This document shows, piece after piece, positions 1 through 6,578 of a DNA stretch of 10,099 nucleotides; the first letter of the stretch is position 1; each line of letters opens with the position of its first letter. The DNA is from an uncultured Eubacteriales bacterium (lineage in GTDB: Bacteria > Bacillota > Clostridia > Christensenellales > UBA1242), in assembly GCA_905203455.1 (NCBI GenBank), contig CAJKVX010000032.1, positions 1 through 10,099 of the forward strand, in the 5' to 3' direction. The translations under genes were made by a program, and so were the position numbers. Under the pieces are notes generated by a model that worked only from the letters and a program-made list of their open reading frames with translations, did no database searches and was not told the origin of the DNA.

Positions 1-10
1 AAGCACTTAA

Positions 11-1990
11 ATGGAAAATAAAAAGAAAAATGATGGGGTTTTTGAACTTGTTTCAAAGCATAAGCCAACAGGAGACCAGCCACAAGCAATTAAAAGTCTT
101 GTTGATGGAATTCATGATGGGTTAAGAACACAAGTCTTGTTGGGTGTTACTGGAAGTGGTAAAACTTTTACCATGGCTAATATTATTAAAGAGGTTAACA
201 GACCAACCCTTGTTATTGCACACAATAAAACTCTTGCGGCACAACTTTGCAATGAGTTTAGAGAGTATTTTCCAAACAACAGCGTTAACTATTTTGTTTC
301 ATATTATGATTTTTATCAACCAGAGGCTTACATTGTTAGCAGTGATACATACATTGAAAAAGAAACACAAGTAAATGATGAAATTGATAAACTTAGGCAC
401 TCTGCAACTTGTTCACTTTTTGAAAGAAAAGATGTTATTATTGTTGCCTCTGTTTCGTGCATTTATGGTTTGGGTGAGCCAAGTGAATATGAGCGTATGG
501 CTATATCTTTAAGGCCAAATATGCAGATAAGCAGAGATGAGGTTATTTCAAGGTTGGTTGATAACCAATATAGAAGGAATGACATTGATTTTACAAGGGG
601 AACTTTTAGGGCCAACGGAGATGTTCTTGATATTTTTCCCGCAAACCAAAGTGAGCATTGCATAAGAGTTGAGTTTTTTGGTGATGAGATTGAAAAAATT
701 AGTGAGGTTGATGCCCTTACAGGTAAACCGATAAATGTTTTAAGTCATGCTGCCATTTACCCAGCAAGCCATTATGTTGTTGGTGGGGATAAACTTGAAG
801 GGGCAATTGCAAACATTGAAAAAGACTTGGCAAAAGAGGTTGCAGATTTTGAAGAGAAGGGGAAATTGATTGAAGCCCAAAGGTTAAAACAAAGAGTTAG
901 TTATGACATTGAAATGCTAAGAGAAGTGGGGTATTGCAACGGAATTGAGAACTATTCAAGGTATTTTGATGGAAGAAAACCAGGTGAAATGCCTTACACC
1001 TTGTTTGATTATTTTCCTGATGATTGGCTGCTTTTAATTGATGAAAGCCACATAACAATTCCGCAAATAAGGGGAATGTATAACGGGGATAGAGCAAGGA
1101 AAGACAACTTGGTTAACTTTGGGTTTAGGTTAAAATCTGCCTATGACAACAGGCCATTAAAATTTGATGAATTTGAAAAAAAGATTGACCAGTTGATTTG
1201 TGTTTCAGCAACTCCTGGGCCATATGAAATGAAAATGCAAGACAACATTGCCGAACAAATTATAAGACCAACGGGCTTGCTTGACCCTGAAATTGAAGTG
1301 AAACCAACAAAGGGGCAAATTGATGATTTAATTAGCGAACTTAACAAAACAATTGCAAGTGGCGGAAGGGCGCTTGTTACCACTCTTACTAAAAAAATGG
1401 CTGAAAATCTTGGAACATATTTAACTGAAAACGGCATAAAATCAACTTATTTGCACAGTGAAATTAAAACCATGGAAAGAATTGAAATAATCAACACCCT
1501 TAGAAGTGGCGAGATTGATGTTATTGTTGGAATTAATTTGTTAAGAGAAGGGCTTGACTTGCCAGAAGTTAAACTTGTTGCAATTTTAGATGCTGATAAA
1601 GAAGGGTTTTTAAGAAGTGAAGGAAGCCTTATTCAAACCATTGGAAGGGCTGCAAGAAACAGTGAAGGGCGAGTTATTATGTATGCTGATGTTATGACAG
1701 ATTCAATGAAAAAAGCCATTGATGAAACAAACCGAAGAAGGGAAATTCAAATGGAATATAACAAAAAGCATAACATTACGCCAAAAACAATTATTAAAGA
1801 AATTAAAAACACGCTTCAAATTTCAACTAAGGTTGAAGATAATGTTAAGGCTGTAAAAAAGGAAAATATTCCAAAAATGATTGAAAACTTAAAGGCGATG
1901 ATGAAAGTTGCAAGTGCCAATCTTGATTTTGAAAGGGCAATTGAACTTCGAGATGAAATTGCAAAACTTAATAAAAAACTTGAAAAATAG
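11..1990 (+). CDS. uvrB: UvrABC excinuclease subunit B (UvrB)
   Basis: UvrB is the helicase-fold damage-verification subunit of nucleotide excision repair. It is loaded by UvrA, opens DNA at the lesion and recruits UvrC for incision. The 659 residues are normal for the family and everything expected is visible: the N-terminal KPTGDQPQAI motif (18-27), Walker A GVTGSGKT (45-52), the beta-hairpin region YYDFYQPEAY (98-107) that clamps a DNA strand, Walker B DESH (344-347), helicase motif V GINLLREGLDLPEV (507-520), motif VI QTIGRAARN (542-550), and a C-terminal UVR domain (about 620-655) that contacts UvrC. An in-frame TAA lies directly before the ATG, so this start is forced. No Shine-Dalgarno is visible, but only 10 upstream bases are in the window. 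It is followed after 103 bases by uvrA on the same strand. Identification is essentially certain. Confidence 0.98.
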   Translation: MENKKKNDGVFELVSKHKPTGDQPQAIKSLVDGIHDGLRTQVLLGVTGSGKTFTMANIIKEVNRPTLVIAHNKTLAAQLCNEFREYFPNNSVNYFVSYYDFYQPEAYIVSSDTYIEKETQVNDEIDKLRHSATCSLFERKDVIIVASVSCIYGLGEPSEYERMAISLRPNMQISRDEVISRLVDNQYRRNDIDFTRGTFRANGDVLDIFPANQSEHCIRVEFFGDEIEKISEVDALTGKPINVLSHAAIYPASHYVVGGDKLEGAIANIEKDLAKEVADFEEKGKLIEAQRLKQRVSYDIEMLREVGYCNGIENYSRYFDGRKPGEMPYTLFDYFPDDWLLLIDESHITIPQIRGMYNGDRARKDNLVNFGFRLKSAYDNRPLKFDEFEKKIDQLICVSATPGPYEMKMQDNIAEQIIRPTGLLDPEIEVKPTKGQIDDLISELNKTIASGGRALVTTLTKKMAENLGTYLTENGIKSTYLHSEIKTMERIEIINTLRSGEIDVIVGINLLREGLDLPEVKLVAILDADKEGFLRSEGSLIQTIGRAARNSEGRVIMYADVMTDSMKKAIDETNRRREIQMEYNKKHNITPKTIIKEIKNTLQISTKVEDNVKAVKKENIPKMIENLKAMMKVASANLDFERAIELRDEIAKLNKKLEK

Positions 1991-2020
1991 CAGATAATTT
2001 TTAAAATATGATACTAGATT

Positions 2021-2051
2021 GCGAAATTTTGAAAAATAAACAAAATTTCGC
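2021..2051 (+). other. Perfect 11-bp hairpin between uvrB and uvrA
   Basis: GCGAAATTTTG (2021-2031) and CAAAATTTCGC (2041-2051) are exact inverted complements around a 9-base A-rich loop. No run of T follows (the next bases are GGTGTTATG), so it is not a standard intrinsic terminator. It could be an RNA stem that stabilises the uvrB 3' end or partly uncouples uvrA expression from uvrB, or a protein-binding site. The structure is seen; the role is inferred. Confidence 0.6.
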
Positions 2052-2081
2052 GGTGTTATGTTAGACATAGTTTACATTAGA

Positions 2082-2087
2082 TGAGGT
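2082..2087 (+). promoter_or_regulatory. Ribosome binding site of uvrA
   Basis: TGAGGT with its GAGG core ends 7 bases before the ATG at 2094 and supports that start. I see no good -35/-10 pair in the 103-base spacer. TACATT at 2073-2078 is -10-like but lacks a partner at the right distance, so read-through from uvrB is the simplest model. Confidence 0.7.
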
Positions 2088-2093
2088 AAAAAA

Positions 2094-4913
2094 ATGAAAA
2101 ATTGTATAAATGTTTATGGAGCAAAAGAAAACAATTTAAAAAACATTGATGTTTCAATTCCAAGAGACAAGTTTGTTGTTTTTACTGGGCTTTCAGGGTC
2201 AGGTAAAAGTAGCCTTGCTTTTGACACAATTTTTGCAGAAGGGCAAAGAAGATATATGGAGAGTTTGTCTTCTTATGCAAGGCAATTTTTGGGTCAAATG
2301 CAAAAACCTAATGTTGATAAAATTGAGGGGCTTAGCCCAGCCATTGCAATTGACCAAAAAACAACATCATCAAACCCAAGGTCAACAGTGGGAACGGTTA
2401 CTGAAATTTATGACTATTTAAGACTTCTTTATGCTCACATTGGGACGCCATATTGCCCAAATTGTGGCACCGAGATTAGCACAAAAAGTGTTGACAGCAT
2501 TGTTAGCAAAGTTCTTGCAAAAGAAGATGGTGCAAAAGTTATGGTTATTGCGCCTGTTGTAAGAAACAGAAAGGGTGAGTTTGGCAAACTTTTTGATGGG
2601 TTTAGAAAGGCTGGGTATGTTAGGGTAAAAGTTGATGACACAATTTACACTCTTGATGAAGAAATAAAACTAGATAAACAAAAGAAGCACAATGTTTTTG
2701 TTGTGATTGACAGACTTGTTGTTAAAGATAATATAAGGTCAAGGCTGTCTGAATCAATTGAAACTGCACTTAATCTTGCAGATGGTTTGGTGGTTATTAA
2801 CATTGATGGTGTTGATGAAATGTTTAGCACAAAACATTCTTGTGCCAATTGTGGTTTTAGTTTTAGTGAAATAACACCAAGATTGTTTTCATTCAACACT
2901 CCGCTTGGAGCGTGCCCAACTTGCTTGGGAATTGGCTATAAAATGGAGATAGATGAAAACTTAGTGTTTAAAGATAAATCAAAGTCTTTAAATGAAAGTA
3001 ATTTTATGTCAATTAGTTGGTTTAATGGAGATTATTATTACAAATATTTCACAGCACTTTCAAAGAAATACAAATTTAGTCTTGACACACCAATTTGTGA
3101 ACTTCCAAAAGAAATTTATGACATTATTTTATATGGCAACAATGGTGAAGAGTTGCAGGTGAAATATCAGGCGGGCAATTTTAGTGGAGAGTTTAAGGGG
3201 TCTTTTGAAGGAATAATTAACAATCTTTACAGAAGATATAAAGAGACTAACAGCGAATTTATTAAAAGTGAAATTGAAAAATACATGGTTTCAAAACCAT
3301 GTAACACTTGCCATGGCAAAAGACTTAATAAACAAGCGCTTAGTGTTAAAATTGAGGGGATAAACATTGCCGAACTTTGTGATAAAAGTGTTGCTGAGAT
3401 TGTTGAGTGGCTTGAAAACTTAAAACTTAGTGCTAAGCAAAAGCAAATTAGTGAAAGCATTTTAAAGGAAATTAAAGCAAGGTGTAAATTTTTAATTGAT
3501 GTTGGGCTTGATTATTTAACACTTTCAAGAAGTTCTGGAACTCTTTCAGGGGGTGAAGCACAGAGAATTAGGCTTGCAACTCAAATTGGCAGTGGGCTTG
3601 TTGGTGTTTGTTATATTCTTGATGAACCAAGCATTGGTTTGCATTCAAGAGACACAGAAAGGCTTATAAAAACACTTACAAATTTGAGAGATTTAGGCAA
3701 CACTGTTATTGTTGTTGAGCATGATGAAGACACAATAAGAGCAGCAGATTTTGTTGTTGATGTTGGACCTAAAGCGGGTGAACATGGTGGAACCATTGTT
3801 GCAACGGGAACCCCGCAAGAAATTATGAAAAATGAAAAATCAATAACGGGGCAATATTTAAGTGGCAAAAAGAAAATTGCTGTGCCTAAAAAACGAAGAG
3901 AAATTGACCCAAATAAATGCATAACTATTGTTGGGGCAAAACAACACAACTTAAAAAATGTTGATGTTAAAATTCCGCTTGGAGTTTTTACTGCGGTTAC
4001 TGGGGTTTCAGGCTCAGGAAAAAGCAGTTTGGTTAATGATATTTTGTATCCTGCACTTGCAAATAAACTTAACAGGGCAAACCTAATGCAGGGGGAATAT
4101 AAAGAAATTCTTGGAGTTGAAAACCTAGACAAGGTTGTTGTTATTGACCAAAGCCCTATTGGCAGAACACCAAGAAGCAATCCCGCAACTTATACAGGGG
4201 TGTTTGCTCAAATTAGGGAATTGTTTGCAAAAACAACTGATGCAAAGGCAAAAGGTTACACAGCAGGAAGATTTAGTTTTAACATTAAAGGCGGAAGATG
4301 TGAAGCCTGCGGTGGTGATGGTGTTATTAAAGTTGAAATGCATTTTTTGCCAGATGTTTATGTAACTTGTGATGTTTGCCATGGGAAAAGGTATAACTAT
4401 GATACTTTACAGGTTATGTATAAAGGCAAAAACATAAATGATGTTTTGGAGATGACGGTTGAAGAAGCGCTTAAATATTTTGAAAATATTCCATCAATTT
4501 TAAATAAAATACAAACGCTTTATGATGTTGGGCTTGGATATATTAAACTTGGGCAACCTGCAACAACTCTTTCAGGCGGAGAGGCTCAAAGGGTTAAACT
4601 TGCAACCGAACTTTCAAAAAGACCAACTGGCAAAACTATGTATATTTTAGATGAGCCAACAACAGGGCTTCACACATATGATGTTGATAAACTTATAAAC
4701 ATTTTGCAAAGACTTGTAAGCGGGGGTAACAGTGTTGTTGTTATTGAACATAATCTTGACATGATTAAAGTTGCAGACCACATTATTGACCTTGGCCCTG
4801 ATGGCGGAACAAGGGGAGGAAAAGTTGTTGCAACAGGAACTCCTGAGCAAATTGCAAAAAACAAAAAGAGCATAACAGGCAAATTCCTGGCACCATTGCT
4901 TGAAAATAAATAA
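2094..4913 (+). CDS. uvrA: UvrABC excinuclease subunit A (UvrA)
   Basis: UvrA is the DNA-damage sensor of nucleotide excision repair, a dimeric ABC-type ATPase that finds distorted DNA and delivers UvrB. The 939 residues match the usual length of about 940. Two ABC modules are intact. Module I has Walker A GLSGSGKSS (32-40), signature LSGGEAQR (484-491) and Walker B YILDEPSIGLH (507-517). Module II has Walker A GVSGSGKSS (637-645), signature LSGGEAQR (826-833) and Walker B YILDEPTTGLH (850-860). Zinc-site cysteines are present at C250/C253 with C274/C277 and at C736/C739 with C759/C762, and the conserved PCxxCxGxRL motif lies at 402-411. Nothing is truncated, so this is the ordinary repair UvrA rather than a short drug-resistance paralogue. 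It probably belongs to one unit with uvrB; a terminator follows at 4991-5022. Confidence 0.98.
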   Translation: MKNCINVYGAKENNLKNIDVSIPRDKFVVFTGLSGSGKSSLAFDTIFAEGQRRYMESLSSYARQFLGQMQKPNVDKIEGLSPAIAIDQKTTSSNPRSTVGTVTEIYDYLRLLYAHIGTPYCPNCGTEISTKSVDSIVSKVLAKEDGAKVMVIAPVVRNRKGEFGKLFDGFRKAGYVRVKVDDTIYTLDEEIKLDKQKKHNVFVVIDRLVVKDNIRSRLSESIETALNLADGLVVINIDGVDEMFSTKHSCANCGFSFSEITPRLFSFNTPLGACPTCLGIGYKMEIDENLVFKDKSKSLNESNFMSISWFNGDYYYKYFTALSKKYKFSLDTPICELPKEIYDIILYGNNGEELQVKYQAGNFSGEFKGSFEGIINNLYRRYKETNSEFIKSEIEKYMVSKPCNTCHGKRLNKQALSVKIEGINIAELCDKSVAEIVEWLENLKLSAKQKQISESILKEIKARCKFLIDVGLDYLTLSRSSGTLSGGEAQRIRLATQIGSGLVGVCYILDEPSIGLHSRDTERLIKTLTNLRDLGNTVIVVEHDEDTIRAADFVVDVGPKAGEHGGTIVATGTPQEIMKNEKSITGQYLSGKKKIAVPKKRREIDPNKCITIVGAKQHNLKNVDVKIPLGVFTAVTGVSGSGKSSLVNDILYPALANKLNRANLMQGEYKEILGVENLDKVVVIDQSPIGRTPRSNPATYTGVFAQIRELFAKTTDAKAKGYTAGRFSFNIKGGRCEACGGDGVIKVEMHFLPDVYVTCDVCHGKRYNYDTLQVMYKGKNINDVLEMTVEEALKYFENIPSILNKIQTLYDVGLGYIKLGQPATTLSGGEAQRVKLATELSKRPTGKTMYILDEPTTGLHTYDVDKLINILQRLVSGGNSVVVIEHNLDMIKVADHIIDLGPDGGTRGGKVVATGTPEQIAKNKKSITGKFLAPLLENK

Positions 4914-4936
4914 CACTTTACTTATTTATTTTTAGG

Positions 4937-5056
4937 TTTTAAGATTGGTGAACCGCCCATTAAAAATCTGTAAAATTTATAAGTAGTTTTAAAAGGGTAA
5001 TTTAAACAAATTACTCTTTTTTATTTGAAATTTGCTTCATTTTTTAAGGTTGGTGA
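4937..5056 (+). repeat. Near-identical 15-bp direct repeat flanking the uvrA terminator
   Basis: TTTTAAGATTGGTGA at 4937-4951 and TTTTAAGGTTGGTGA at 5042-5056 differ at one base and lie either side of the terminator hairpin. The 11-base core TTAAGNTTGGT recurs at 6544-6554 upstream of dtd. The second and third copies run straight into -10-like hexamers, so part of the conservation may be promoter sequence. Confidence 0.5.
4991..5022 (+). terminator. Intrinsic terminator after uvrA
   Basis: A 13-bp stem is formed by AAAAGGGTAATTT (4991-5003) and AAATTACTCTTTT (5008-5020), with one G-T wobble and a 4-base AAAC loop. A run of six T spans 5017-5022. It lies 78 bases after the uvrA stop and 77 bases before the DUF421 start, so it separates the repair genes from the membrane-protein pair. 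Confidence 0.8.
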
Positions 5057-5060
5057 TAAA
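5032..5060 (+). promoter_or_regulatory. Candidate promoter of the DUF421-DUF4363 unit
   Basis: TTGCTT (5032-5037) and GATAAA (5055-5060) are 17 bases apart. Alternatively, TGATAA (5054-5059) preceded by TGG gives an extended -10 form. CATAAT at 5066-5071 is a rival -10 with no good -35. The position just after the terminator and before a + strand unit supports a promoter here; each hexamer is only a moderate match. Confidence 0.4.
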
Positions 5061-5098
5061 ATTTGCATAATTTGAAAATATTTGGCAAAAATTGAAAC

Positions 5099-5824
5099 AT
5101 GAGTTTAATGGCAATAAGGGCAGTTATTATTTATCTGTTCGTTTTAATTGTTGTGCGGCTTATGGGTAAAAGGCAAATTGGTGAAATGCAACCGTTTGAG
5201 TTGGTTATTACTCTTATTATTGCAGACCTTGCCTGCATTCCTATGGCTGAAGTGGCTGTGCCTTTGGGGCATGGCTTAATTCCTATTTTTACTCTTTTGG
5301 TTTTGCATTTTCTTATCTGTTTTATTTCACGAAAAAGCATGAAGGCAAGATATTTAATTTCAGGCAGACCAGCAATTGTTATAAGCCCAACGGGAATCAA
5401 CTATAAAGAATTGAAAAAACTTAACATGACTCTTGATGATTTAATTGAATCTTTAAGGGGGTGTGAAATTTTCAATATTGAAGAAGTGGCATATGCCATT
5501 ATTGAAACCAACGGGAAGATGTGTTGCGTTCCTAACAGTGAAACTTCACCTGCAACACGGCAGGATTTAAAAATAAAACCAGACCCTGCATCTTTGCCTG
5601 TAAACATTATTATGGACGGAAAATTGATGAAGGAAAATCTTGCACTTTTGGGGATAGATAATGATTTTGTGTCTAAAATTTTGAAAAAGGCTGATATAAA
5701 TGCAGTAAATTCGGTGCTTATTTTAACAATGGATAGCAATGGTAAGGTTTTTATTCAGGGTAAATATAAAAAGAGTTATGAGTCGTTTACCGTAAAATAC
5801 AAAGGTGGGCAGATTGATGGTTAA
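5099..5824 (+). CDS. DUF421 (YetF-family) membrane protein
   Basis: This is a conserved inner-membrane protein of unknown biochemical function, in the family of Bacillus subtilis YetF. The 241 residues show three N-terminal membrane segments (about 4-20, 34-51 and 58-77), with the family hallmark GKRQIGEMQPFELVITL at 23-39. A cytosolic alpha/beta domain follows: SGRPAIVI (88-95), then TLDDLIESLRGCEI (111-124) and the EEV...ETNGK segment (128-140). A C-terminal extension (about 165-241) contains PVNIIMDGKLMKENL, a kind I know from clostridial members. An in-frame TGA at 5093-5095 makes ATG 5099 the first possible start. It lacks a clear Shine-Dalgarno, and ATG 5108 (fourth residue) is a possible alternative. 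The next gene overlaps its end by 8 bases. Family assignment is firm; function is unknown. Confidence 0.93.
   Translation: MSLMAIRAVIIYLFVLIVVRLMGKRQIGEMQPFELVITLIIADLACIPMAEVAVPLGHGLIPIFTLLVLHFLICFISRKSMKARYLISGRPAIVISPTGINYKELKKLNMTLDDLIESLRGCEIFNIEEVAYAIIETNGKMCCVPNSETSPATRQDLKIKPDPASLPVNIIMDGKLMKENLALLGIDNDFVSKILKKADINAVNSVLILTMDSNGKVFIQGKYKKSYESFTVKYKGGQIDG
5801..5808 (+). promoter_or_regulatory. Internal ribosome binding site for the DUF4363 gene
   Basis: AAAGGTGG sits inside the last codons of the DUF421 gene, 8 bases before the ATG at 5817. This spacing makes ATG 5817 the start rather than the upstream in-frame GTG at 5805, which would itself lie within the binding site. The arrangement implies translational coupling. 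Confidence 0.75.
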
Positions 5825-6230
5825 AAAATGGATAGTTATGTCAGTCATAATACTTTGTATTGTTGGGCTTTGTGTGGGTGAAAATTTGTATATTCAGGCT
5901 AGTTTTGCTTTTTTGAAAGAAAATTTAGTGCAAATTCAAGAAAGTTTGAGTGTTGACACTGAAAACATTAACACACAAGAAAATATTTTGGCTCTTGAAA
6001 ATTTGCACACAGAGTGGAGAAAAAGGGCAAAGGTTTTGAAAACTCTTGTTTGGCACACGGGTATGAAAGAAGTTGAAATTAATTTAAGCCGAATTTTAAC
6101 TTACACCGAACAAAATGATTATAAAGAGGCTGTGGTTGAACTTAATGCACTGCTTGATTTTAGTGACCATTACATGAATGATTTTACAATTAACCTTGAA
6201 AACATTTTGTGTAAATTACCAAGTTTTTAA
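5817..6230 (+). CDS. DUF4363-family small membrane-anchored protein
   Basis: The predicted 137-residue protein has a single N-terminal hydrophobic segment (about 5-21) after MVKKW, then a helical, charged domain predicted to lie outside the membrane. Recognisable DUF4363 features are the central LENLHTEWRKRAKVLKTLVWH block (60-80), the EVEINLSRILTYTEQNDYKEAVVELNALL stretch (85-113) and the ending ...FTINLENIL. The start ATG 5817 overlaps the DUF421 stop (5822-5824) and has its own Shine-Dalgarno at 5801-5808. DUF4363 genes commonly follow DUF421 genes in clostridia, and this context is the strongest support for the call. The two products probably act together at the membrane, but what they do is not known. 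No clear terminator follows directly; the first good one is at 6504-6540. Confidence 0.8.
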   Translation: MVKKWIVMSVIILCIVGLCVGENLYIQASFAFLKENLVQIQESLSVDTENINTQENILALENLHTEWRKRAKVLKTLVWHTGMKEVEINLSRILTYTEQNDYKEAVVELNALLDFSDHYMNDFTINLENILCKLPSF

Positions 6231-6286
6231 TTTCAGTTTATTTAATTTTCTTTAATTTGATTTATTTAGTTTGTGTGATAACTGAC

Positions 6287-6372
6287 TGCGTTAAGTTAAA
6301 ATAAACTATTAAATAAACACCTTTATTTGATTTGCCATATAAGATTGTTGCGTTAAGTTAGAAATAAACTAG
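6287..6372 (+). repeat. Direct repeat TGCGTTAAGTTA, two copies 62 bp apart
   Basis: The 12-base element is identical at 6287-6298 and 6349-6360. In both copies it is followed by (G)AAATAAACTA, the second copy having one extra G, so the similarity extends to about 22 bases. Each copy leads into an AAATAAA/TTTATTT inverted repeat, which makes the two look like related units of a small duplication. Confidence 0.6.
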
Positions 6373-6474
6373 TAATTAAATGTTTTATTTAAAAAATATG
6401 CATTTTAAAAAATCTGTTTTAAGTTTAAACAAAATAAAAAATAATACTTTTTTGTGCTTAAAACGCTTGAATTT

Positions 6475-6496
6475 AAAAGATGTGAAAAAGATGTGA
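6475..6496 (+). repeat. Perfect 11-bp tandem duplication AAAAGATGTGA
   Basis: AAAAGATGTGA occurs at 6475-6485 and again immediately at 6486-6496 with no mismatch. The period is close to one helical turn, so both copies would face the same side of DNA. The second copy merges into TGTGATAAA (6492-6500), which resembles an extended -10 element. It may be a regulator site, or simply a replication-slippage duplication. Confidence 0.6.
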
Positions 6497-6503
6497 TAAA
6501 TTG

Positions 6504-6540
6504 AAAATAAACCAAAAATTGCAATTTTGGTTTATTTTTT
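6504..6540 (+). terminator. Perfect 14-bp terminator-like hairpin upstream of dtd
   Basis: AAAATAAACCAAAA (6504-6517) and TTTTGGTTTATTTT (6525-6538) pair without mismatch around a 7-base ATTGCAA loop, and six T lie at 6535-6540. The stem is AT-rich but long. It is the first convincing terminator after the DUF4363 gene and ends 38 bases before the dtd start. It could end the upstream transcript or attenuate read-through into dtd. Confidence 0.7.
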
Positions 6541-6550
6541 ATGTTAAGTT

Positions 6551-6559
6551 TGGTATTAT
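6551..6559 (+). promoter_or_regulatory. Candidate extended -10 promoter of dtd
   Basis: TGG followed directly by TATTAT (6554-6559) fits an extended -10 element. No good -35 lies 17 bases upstream, where the terminator's right arm sits. Transcription would begin near 6566, giving a leader of about 13 bases that starts at the GGAG ribosome site (6567-6570). This lets dtd be expressed despite the terminator before it. Confidence 0.4.
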
Positions 6560-6578
6560 TTATGTTGGAGAAAGAAAA

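Larger units (their letters stand above)
6231..6578. other. Gene-free, repeat-rich spacer before dtd
   Basis: These 348 very AT-rich bases contain no credible gene on either strand. They hold two copies of TGCGTTAAGTTA (6287-6298 and 6349-6360), and several copies of AAATAAAC or its complement. There is a 7-bp stem AAATAAA/TTTATTT (6311-6317 and 6322-6328, CACC loop). An 8-bp inverted repeat GTTTTAAG/CTTAAAAC (6416-6423 and 6457-6464) has a 33-base loop. An exact 11-bp tandem duplication lies at 6475-6496 and a strong terminator-like hairpin at 6504-6540. It could be the long 3' end of the DUF421-DUF4363 transcript, a small-RNA locus or the dtd regulatory region; the sequence does not decide. 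Confidence 0.6.

Noticed and set aside
3611..4180. A 189-codon open frame on the - strand.
   Set aside because: It lies wholly inside uvrA, whose reading frame and motifs are complete, and its translation is low-complexity hydrophobic antisense.
4945..4957. TTGGTGAACCGCC before the terminator looks a little like the T-box GGTGGNACCGCG core.
   Set aside because: The bases between GGTG and ACCGC do not fit the T-box bulge, no specifier stem is evident, and the downstream gene is a DUF421 protein rather than an aminoacyl-tRNA or amino-acid gene.
6311..6328. The AAATAAA-CACC-TTTATTT hairpin as a terminator of the DUF4363 gene.
   Set aside because: The stem is only seven A-T pairs and is followed by GATTTG rather than a T run, so it is too weak compared with the 6504-6540 hairpin.
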